Source of the DNA: CAYLLT01 sp964591605
GTDB lineage: Bacteria > Planctomycetota > Phycisphaerae > UBA1845 > PWPN01
Direction: 5' to 3'
NCBI GenBank assembly: GCA_964591605.1
Contig: CAZQEN010000095.1
Span: 1-21,422, forward strand
Length of the DNA: 21,422 nucleotides
The notes beneath the pieces were generated by a model. The model ran no database searches. It worked only from the letters and a program-made list of their open reading frames with translations, and was not told the DNA's origin. Below, one piece after another: positions 16,125 through 21,422 of this stretch; within the stretch, counting starts at the first letter, position 1, and every line of letters begins with the position of its first letter. Made by a program: the position numbers and the translations under genes.

Positions 16125-16306
16125 AGCCCAGTTCCCCGCCGATGTTCATGCGAGCCGCGGGCCTGAGGGAGCCGAATCTGGCATGGCGAGCGCTGGTGGT
16201 CGCCATGCACAGCGCCGCGGCGCCACGGGATGCCCGCGCGGACAGCCGTGCTCTCCGAGAGAGACGCCCACGCATTCCGGATGGCCCCCGCGGGTCGAAG
16301 GGTACT

Positions 16307-18487
16307 TCAGTCGCATGTCTCGAAGCGGAAGATCTCCCAGGGGCCGATGGCTGTGCGGTTTGCGTTGACGATCCCACCGCCGCCCTCTTCGGCCACGACA
16401 TACTGACCATTGCTGGCCCGCAAAGCGACGGAATCGCCCGCCTGAACCGCGCCGGGGCCGGCGATGCGGATGAGCGTGAACCGCTCCCACGGGCCGACCT
16501 GCGTCGCGGTCGCATTCACCACGCCGCCTCCGCCGTTCTCGGCTTTGAGGTAGTAATGCGCGTTCCAGGTCAGCAGGCTGACGGCGTCGCCCGACTGCAC
16601 CCCGCCGCCGTTGTGATCGAGGAGCGTGAAGGATTCGTACTCGGCGGGCGTCGTCGCGTCGGCACGCACGTTCCCGCCGCCGCCCGTGCGGGCCGTGACA
16701 TACTGCCCGTTGCTGGCCCGCAGGCGAACGCACTGACAGGCCGAGCCCGCCGACGAAACCCTGCGCGCAAAAAACCAGTCGACGTTGACCCCGCCGGTGT
16801 CCATCACGAGCTTCAGATCATGCGGACCGGGGCTCAGCGTGCAGCTTCCCAGCGTGACGAGCCGCCACTGGGCGGGGCCGCCGATGGTGATTTCTACCGG
16901 TCCGAGCGGGACGCCGTCCACCTCGAGATGCAGCCGCTGGCCGATCGCACCGCTCACACGGGCGGTGAAGCGATACGTCCCGCACGCCAGGTAAACCTCC
17001 TTGAACTGGATCCACTCGCCGGGTTGCGTCCAGCCGACGTACCAGCCCCCGGCAGGCAGGCGGCCGATGTCGAGGTCGCCGCTGCGGTAAAGCCCGCCGC
17101 TGTTGCCGGGCGTGGCATCCCACCAGGCGTCCGCCGCCTCGGCCTGGAAGCGGAGCGTCCGCGTCTCCGGGTCGGCGTACTCGCGCACGATGTTGATGTA
17201 CTGATTCGGGTAGCGCCACGCGTTGCTGCGATAGTAGCCGGCGCTCTCGGCGATGTCGGTCCAGCCTTCGAGCAGCGTGAAACGCGCGCCCTGCACCAGC
17301 CCGGCGGTCAGTCCGCTCCGCAGAGCACCGCCGTCATTGCGCAGCCGCTCCCGGCAGACCGTCCCGCAGCCGGGCAGGTAATTCGGATCCCGAAAACCGG
17401 GCACCGCGCAGCCCCAGCGGGCGCCGTTCCACGACACGTAGGTGTACGTGTTCTGCAGCGGATTGAACCAGCCCTCCGCCGCCTGCACGTGCTGCGTGGT
17501 GAGCGTCGTATCACGCTGCATCCAGTCGTTGGTCACGTTGAAATGCGGGTTTTCGCCGTAGCGGGCAATAAAGTTGGATCGCAGGTAGTCGAACAGCCGG
17601 CTGGCGTTACCCTGGACGTTGGACATGCCCACCGGCCCCCAGAACGCGACCACCGGCCGGCCGTCGAACCGATACCACAGGTCGGGCGGAACGGTGTCGA
17701 ACCAGATCCGCATGTTGTGGTCCCAGAAGTACACCCACGAGTCCGGATCGGACAGATCGAAGAGGGTATTGCCCGACAGACCCTCGACATGGTTGCGGGT
17801 GCCCTGGTACGCGCCGGTGTCGTCCCACATCCCCAGGCGCAGGACGCTCCGGGCGCCTTCGCAGCGGTCGATGGCCTCCACGAGGTACCGCAGCAGCCGC
17901 GGGCACATGTTCCCGTTGCCGTCATCGCCGTTCTGCGGGCTGTAGCAGCCGCGCCCGTGCATCATGACCACGTGCACCCGCGAGTGGATGAGTTCCTCGA
18001 CCAGGTTGTCCCACCAGTCGGGCGAGTCGCGGTGGTAGGGCACGAAGATGGGGATCTCGCACATCGCCGGATCGCCGTACGGGCAGCCCGAGCTCATCTC
18101 GTAGCCGGTGATCGTGCCCAGGATCGGTCCGACCCTCGGCGGCGGCACGAGAATGGCATCTTCAGCCGGGGGCGGCAGACACTTCCCGTCGGCCGGGAGC
18201 CCGGGCCCGCTCACGCACGTCAGAAACAGGGTGAAATCGTCGACGTCCACGATGCGGTCGCCGTTGAGGTCGGCGTCTTCGCAGGACGGCGCGACCGTCT
18301 GGCCGATCGCCGTCAGACAGCCCTGCAGGTGCCCGAAATCCCCCTGGTCGACATCGCGATCGCTGTCGAAATCGGCGCCCCGTGCGCCAGTCGCCCAGCA
18401 ACATGCGGCCGCAAGCACTATCAGCCAGGATGAACGCCGCGATAGGGGGCCCGTCCGAACGACGGAGGCGTGTCCCTCGGGTGGCAT
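16307..18487 (-). CDS. secreted multidomain carbohydrate-active protein (dockerin-like, DUF5010-like, CBM6-like, fascin-like)
   Basis: The 726-residue product has a signal peptide (1-38, core WLIVLAAACCWATGARGA). A dockerin-like pair of calcium loops follows at 39-100 (DFDSDRDVDQGDF, DADLNGDRIVDVDDF). The catalytic-like region (115-440) resembles DUF5010, with IFVPYHRDSPDWWDNLVEELIHSRV and repeated Trp/Asp motifs, and should be a TIM-barrel glycosidase-like fold. Residues 446-576 match a CBM6/CBM35 sandwich (RFQAEAADAWW, GWTQPGEWIQF, VNVDWFFARR). The C-terminus has three fascin-like beta-trefoil repeats (LRASNGQYV..., WNAHYYLKAE..., LRASNGQYVVAE...). It probably binds and cuts a polysaccharide outside the cell; no substrate can be named. 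The chosen ATG lies in a repeat-derived sequence, and the ribosome site is weak. Confidence 0.85.
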   Translation of the reverse strand: MPPEGHASVVRTGPLSRRSSWLIVLAAACCWATGARGADFDSDRDVDQGDFGHLQGCLTAIGQTVAPSCEDADLNGDRIVDVDDFTLFLTCVSGPGLPADGKCLPPPAEDAILVPPPRVGPILGTITGYEMSSGCPYGDPAMCEIPIFVPYHRDSPDWWDNLVEELIHSRVHVVMMHGRGCYSPQNGDDGNGNMCPRLLRYLVEAIDRCEGARSVLRLGMWDDTGAYQGTRNHVEGLSGNTLFDLSDPDSWVYFWDHNMRIWFDTVPPDLWYRFDGRPVVAFWGPVGMSNVQGNASRLFDYLRSNFIARYGENPHFNVTNDWMQRDTTLTTQHVQAAEGWFNPLQNTYTYVSWNGARWGCAVPGFRDPNYLPGCGTVCRERLRNDGGALRSGLTAGLVQGARFTLLEGWTDIAESAGYYRSNAWRYPNQYINIVREYADPETRTLRFQAEAADAWWDATPGNSGGLYRSGDLDIGRLPAGGWYVGWTQPGEWIQFKEVYLACGTYRFTARVSGAIGQRLHLEVDGVPLGPVEITIGGPAQWRLVTLGSCTLSPGPHDLKLVMDTGGVNVDWFFARRVSSAGSACQCVRLRASNGQYVTARTGGGGNVRADATTPAEYESFTLLDHNGGGVQSGDAVSLLTWNAHYYLKAENGGGGVVNATATQVGPWERFTLIRIAGPGAVQAGDSVALRASNGQYVVAEEGGGGIVNANRTAIGPWEIFRFETCD

Positions 18488-18523
18488 GGACCCTGTTTGA
18501 ACGGGGGCGTGACACCCTCGGCT

Positions 18524-18635
18524 GGGTGGCATGGGCAGCGTACTCGCTGCCCGTGCGAATGGGTCCCGGGCCATCCCCATCCGCGACTGCGGATGCAGAC
18601 GGCCACCCGCCTGCCACTGAACGCTGGATGCACCC
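18524..18635 (-). repeat. dispersed intergenic repeat, copy B
   Basis: Minus-strand homologue of 13971-14110 with the same ordered blocks. TACTCGCTGCCCGTGCGA at 18541-18558 is the exact reverse complement of 14063-14080. Copy B forms a perfect 8-bp hairpin (GGGCAGCG at 18533-18540, loop TACT, CGCTGCCC at 18545-18552), where copy A has a different hairpin. An 11-base piece (GGGTGGCATGG) recurs in direct orientation at 18479-18489 and contains the start codon of the secreted protein. Confidence 0.75.
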
Positions 18636-18985
18636 TTCGAAACCATATGCCTGCGTCTTTGTGTGCTCCGCAACGACCTCTCCCGGTAACATAGCTGATT
18701 TGGGGACGGCGGGTCCATTTGAAAACGGCGAAACCGTGGACAGGCCGTCCGCCCACGGGCTTTTTCCCGGCCCGCCACCCGGCCGCTACGATCGCCCGCC
18801 CTCAGTCCCCCCGTCCGAAAACGACACGGGCGGCACCGCACCCGCCGCTCCCGCGACCAGTCCTGAACACCAAGGCCCGCAGAGTCATTCACGGACGCAC
18901 GGTTCTCAACCGACGGCGTGAAAAAGTCGATCCAGCCCCGGTATCCGCTCGCCAGCTATCGTAGATTTCAGTCCGGGGTGCGCTC
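18636..18985. other. divergent spacer between the secreted protein and the cupredoxin, no recognised gene
   Basis: The stretch between copy B of the repeat and the cupredoxin start must hold the promoter of the plus-strand cupredoxin gene. A weak hairpin with a T run (CCGTGG 18734-18739, CCACGG 18753-18758, five T at 18761-18765) could terminate plus-strand transcripts, but no plus-strand gene precedes it closely. No ORF here shows family similarity. Confidence 0.45.
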
Positions 18986-19501
18986 ATGTCGAAGCGATTA
19001 TGGGCCGTCATGACGGCCGGGACCATCTGGGTGGGCTTGATCTCCGGTCAGGGATGTCCCGGATTCTACGAGGAACAGGTCGCTTCCGACGACGGCGGGG
19101 CCACCGGCGGCGATTCGTCCGGTAACACCGATACCGGCGGCTCAGACACCGATACCGGCACCGGCGGTTCCGACACCGACACCGGCGGTTCGGGCGGGGC
19201 GACATCCGTCGTGGACGTGGGGATCGACGACGCCAAGTTCATCCCCAAGTCGGTCACCATTTCGGTGGGACAGGCCGTCCGCTGGACCAATCACATGTTC
19301 ACGCCCCACGCGATCCGCTCGGGCAACCCCGAGGACTCCGACAAGGGCGAACTCTTCCGCTCCGAGAGCCTCGCCATCGGCGCCAGCTTCCAGTACACCT
19401 TCACCGAGCCCGGCACCTACTACTACCACTGCGAATACATGTACCGCCTGGAGGGCATGCGCGACGCCACGGTGATCGTCGCCGGCTCGTCGAACGAGTA
19501 A
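18986..19501 (+). CDS. exported cupredoxin (plastocyanin-like) with altered copper ligands
   Basis: The 171-residue protein has an N-terminal export signal (1-23) ending near Cys24 (SGQGC), possibly a lipoprotein anchor although the lipobox is weak. Residues 38-72 are a Gly/Ser/Asp/Thr linker built of DTDTGGS-type repeats. Residues 74-166 form a cupredoxin domain (VDVGIDDAKFIPKSVTISVG, VRWTNHMFTPHAIRSG, FTEPGTYYYHCEYMY). Expected type-1 copper ligands are present at His108, Cys149 and Met158. The second His, normally three residues after the Cys, is Met152, and no His follows Cys149. It may bind copper differently or not at all. The start at 18986 has GGGGTG five bases upstream. It is a single gene with no partner oxidase nearby, likely a periplasmic electron carrier or binding protein. 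Confidence 0.82.
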   Translation: MSKRLWAVMTAGTIWVGLISGQGCPGFYEEQVASDDGGATGGDSSGNTDTGGSDTDTGTGGSDTDTGGSGGATSVVDVGIDDAKFIPKSVTISVGQAVRWTNHMFTPHAIRSGNPEDSDKGELFRSESLAIGASFQYTFTEPGTYYYHCEYMYRLEGMRDATVIVAGSSNE

Positions 19502-19819
19502 CCGCCGCTCCGGCCCGGCCGCCTTGGCGCGGCGATACCTCGCAGGCTCCTCCGCCCGACCACGCGTCAGAGCCCCGAGCGTCGGCGAGCGGCCTGCCAC
19601 AACTGCTCCGATTGATCGCGTCCCGTGCCCATTCCCGGGCGACCTCATCTTGAATCTCAGATCTCAGCTCTCAGGTGAGAAGGTGGACATTCTGTTTTGT
19701 TTTGAGAATTAGAATGTCTCGCTGTTTGGGATCCCCTTTTTATTCCAGCGCGCGGCCTGGGGAGCAGGGCACGTACGACACCGCGCGCGAGCGGATCGGC
19801 TTCGTCATCAGGACGGCGC
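19502..19819. other. spacer with an AT-rich inverted repeat, no recognised gene
   Basis: It contains the inverted repeat GACATTCT (19686-19693) and AGAATGTC (19711-19718), with a 17-base loop, in a markedly AT-rich patch. TCTCAG-type short direct repeats precede it (about 19655-19677). An ORF beginning at the AGAATGTC arm has no family similarity. Confidence 0.5.
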
Positions 19820-19849
19820 AAAACAAGGGACGCAGCGAGGCTGCGTCCC
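19820..19849 (-). terminator. Rho-independent terminator of the right-edge secreted protein
   Basis: A 10-bp perfect stem (GGGACGCAGC 19827-19836, loop GAG, GCTGCGTCCC 19840-19849), read on the minus strand, is followed by TTGTTTT (19826-19820). It lies about 37 bases past the stop of the minus-strand gene. Confidence 0.88.
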
Positions 19850-19886
19850 CATTCTTCAACCGCGGCTCGTCGGCGAGGGCCGCTGG

Positions 19887-21422
19887 TCAATCGTCGCAGT
19901 TCTCGTCCGCGGGGATCATCGAGCCGCTGGCGCAGTTCGCGAAGTTCACCAGATCGGCCGCGTCGATGTCGCCGTCGGGTGTACCTCCTGAACCATCGGT
20001 GTCAAAGCACTCGCAGTACAGCGGCTCAGCCGGGAGCGTGCCCCCCAGACCGGTATAACAGATCTGGAAGACGGCGAAGTCGTCGAGGTCCACGTCGCCG
20101 TCGTCGTCCGCGTCGGCGACCGGGTCATTGCAGATATCCTGCTCCAGGACGAGGTGGTCGATCCAGACGGCCTTGGGCCCGGCGTTGGGGCTGAAGCACT
20201 CGACCTCCCAGGCGACGGTCATGAGATTCCCGGTGGCCGTCCCGGTGACGCTGCCGAACGTCCAGTCCTCGAAGGCCGGGAGCGACAACACCACCGTGCT
20301 GGCTCCGGCCATCGGGGCGGCGGCGCTGTCGCCGTCCAGAAGGGAGAGGGTAATCTTGGTTCCATGGGCGCCGAACTCGCCGGAATGGCCGAAGTAGCCG
20401 CTGAGCGTGTACGTCGCGCCCGGCTGAGTGTTGAGCGTCTGATACCACTGGCCGGTCCCCTTGGAGCTGTAAAGCACCGAACTGGCGTAGTGGGCGCCGC
20501 GCTCCGGCGGAGGGCAGGTGGGCAGTGGAACCTGTACGTTCCAGAAATCATCACGGAAACTCACCATCGGGCTCAGGTTCCCGGGGTCCAGAAAACCGTT
20601 CCAGGAACGCCCGATCCAATCGCTGGCCGGGGAGAAGGGGAGCTCGATTCGAGTTCCTCCGCAGTTCTGCGGCGGTGCAAATGGAAGCTCGAAGCTCCCG
20701 TTGATGAGGTCGGAGCCGGCGTTGATGACATTGAACCCTTCGCGCCAGACGATGGGGTCCTGCGTACCGACCTGGACGATGATGTTGCGATACCCGGCCG
20801 GTGCGCCGGTCAGGTCGAACGTGGCCGTGACCTGCGTGCCGGTGGCGTTCACGCTCGTGGCCGCAAGGGCGGGCTTGACGATGTAGCCGGTGATCGTTGC
20901 GCCTTCGTCGCCCACCGCGCCGTTGATGTCCTGGACCAGCGTGATGACCCGGTCGTCGTCCTTGCCGGCGATGTCATACTCGCCCAAGATGGCGGTCGCG
21001 CCGCTGGTCACGACAAACTTATCGCCGGCACTGAACGCATAGGCACCGAAGGGAGCCGAAACCTGACCGCCATTGCTGCTCCAGACGAGTTTTCTGCCGA
21101 CGTCGGCCCATGAGAAGTAGTCTGCGGGCATGACATCGGGTTGCCGGAGCGTGACCGAGGTCTGCCCGCTGGTCAGATTGACGCCCGTGAGCGTCACGGT
21201 GGCATTGGTGTTCCCGATGCTCGCATAGTTGGGGGTGGTCATGCCGGTGATGCCCGGCGGGGTCGGGTGATCGTTGTCCACGCGTAACAACTGGTTGTCC
21301 AGGTGCAGCGCCTTATCGCCCGTGGCCGAATGCTGGCCGTAGAATACGACGGTGACCTTGGTGGTGCCCGCCGGGAAGACGCCGCTGACCGAGAACTCGG
21401 TCCAGTTGAACGGCGTGATGAC
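19887..21422 (-). CDS. large secreted protein with IPT-like, CBM-like and dockerin-like segments, N-terminus cut by window edge
   Basis: The frame stays open to the right edge, giving 511 visible residues. The TTG at 21290 is an internal codon, since the frame upstream reads a coherent beta-rich stretch (FNWTEFSVSGVFPAG, KVTVVFYGQHSATG). Next comes an IPT/TIG-like stretch (TPNYASIGNTNATVTLTGVNLTSG) and a lectin-like domain opening with LINGSFELPF, as in carbohydrate-binding CBM4/9-type sandwiches (GQWYQTLNTQPGATYTLSGYF, AVWIDHLVLEQ). Two dockerin-like calcium loops end the protein (DADDDGDVDLDDFAVF and DTDGSGGTPDGDIDAADL). It is probably a large surface or secreted adhesin or glycan-binding protein; no catalytic motif is visible. 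A strong terminator follows the stop. The C-terminal layout is typical of planctomycete secreted proteins. Confidence 0.85.
   Translation of the reverse strand, partial: VITPFNWTEFSVSGVFPAGTTKVTVVFYGQHSATGDKALHLDNQLLRVDNDHPTPPGITGMTTPNYASIGNTNATVTLTGVNLTSGQTSVTLRQPDVMPADYFSWADVGRKLVWSSNGGQVSAPFGAYAFSAGDKFVVTSGATAILGEYDIAGKDDDRVITLVQDINGAVGDEGATITGYIVKPALAATSVNATGTQVTATFDLTGAPAGYRNIIVQVGTQDPIVWREGFNVINAGSDLINGSFELPFAPPQNCGGTRIELPFSPASDWIGRSWNGFLDPGNLSPMVSFRDDFWNVQVPLPTCPPPERGAHYASSVLYSSKGTGQWYQTLNTQPGATYTLSGYFGHSGEFGAHGTKITLSLLDGDSAAAPMAGASTVVLSLPAFEDWTFGSVTGTATGNLMTVAWEVECFSPNAGPKAVWIDHLVLEQDICNDPVADADDDGDVDLDDFAVFQICYTGLGGTLPAEPLYCECFDTDGSGGTPDGDIDAADLVNFANCASGSMIPADENCDD

Noticed and set aside
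16142..18433. 763-residue open frame on the plus strand opposite the secreted protein
   Set aside because: It is antisense to a gene with signal peptide, calcium loops, CBM and trefoil repeats. Its own translation is Ala/Arg/Val/Pro-rich with no family motif, as expected from GC-rich third-position bias.
1..21422. Search for CRISPR arrays, tRNA, rRNA, transposases, phage genes and defence genes
   Set aside because: No regularly spaced repeats, cloverleaf-like sequences, rRNA-like blocks or DDE/integrase motifs were seen on either strand.

Overview
The window is GC-rich bacterial DNA, most likely from an uncultured member of the Planctomycetota (Phycisphaerae-like). The best evidence is two secreted proteins that carry dockerin-like, Asp/Asn-rich calcium-loop segments of the style common in that phylum. 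One has them at its N-terminus (gene at 16307-18487, minus) and the other at its C-terminus (19887-21422, minus). A 10-N scaffold gap at 5425-5434 shows that this is a draft or metagenome assembly.

Layout. The left edge cuts a B12-binding radical SAM protein (to 1730), which is followed by a 49-residue basic ORF overlapping its stop. A gene-poor stretch (1877-3258) holds an orphan N-terminal fragment of F1-ATPase gamma, a possible small RNA bounded by a promoter and a strong terminator, and a 52-residue DUF3309 membrane peptide. Next is a tight three-gene cassette (3259-6604): a GT4 glycosyltransferase, a six-hairpin-like protein that spans the gap, and a GH130 phosphorylase-like enzyme. These three probably build and recycle a mannose-type oligosaccharide in the cytoplasm.

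The middle holds a cysteine-poor HesB/IscA-like protein (minus strand), a glycine-rich RRM RNA-binding protein with its own terminator, a large MscK-like mechanosensitive channel and an AI-2E-family permease. A DUF433 antitoxin-like gene (minus strand) follows, with only the first residues of a DUF5615-type toxin behind it. A repeat-rich spacer (13900-14325) leads to a translationally coupled deacetylase/formyltransferase pair, probably for polysaccharide decoration.

The right part is an export region. It holds a 726-residue secreted protein (dockerin-like, DUF5010-like, CBM6-like and fascin-like modules), a small cupredoxin that lacks the usual second His ligand, and a large secreted protein cut by the right edge.

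The most noteworthy unexplained signals are a dispersed intergenic repeat present twice in opposite orientations (13971-14110 and 18524-18635), the possible small RNA near 2706-2858, the orphan atpG fragment, and the cupredoxin with an unusual ligand set. I found no tRNA, rRNA, CRISPR array, intact transposase or phage gene. No complete novel defence or mobile system is visible.
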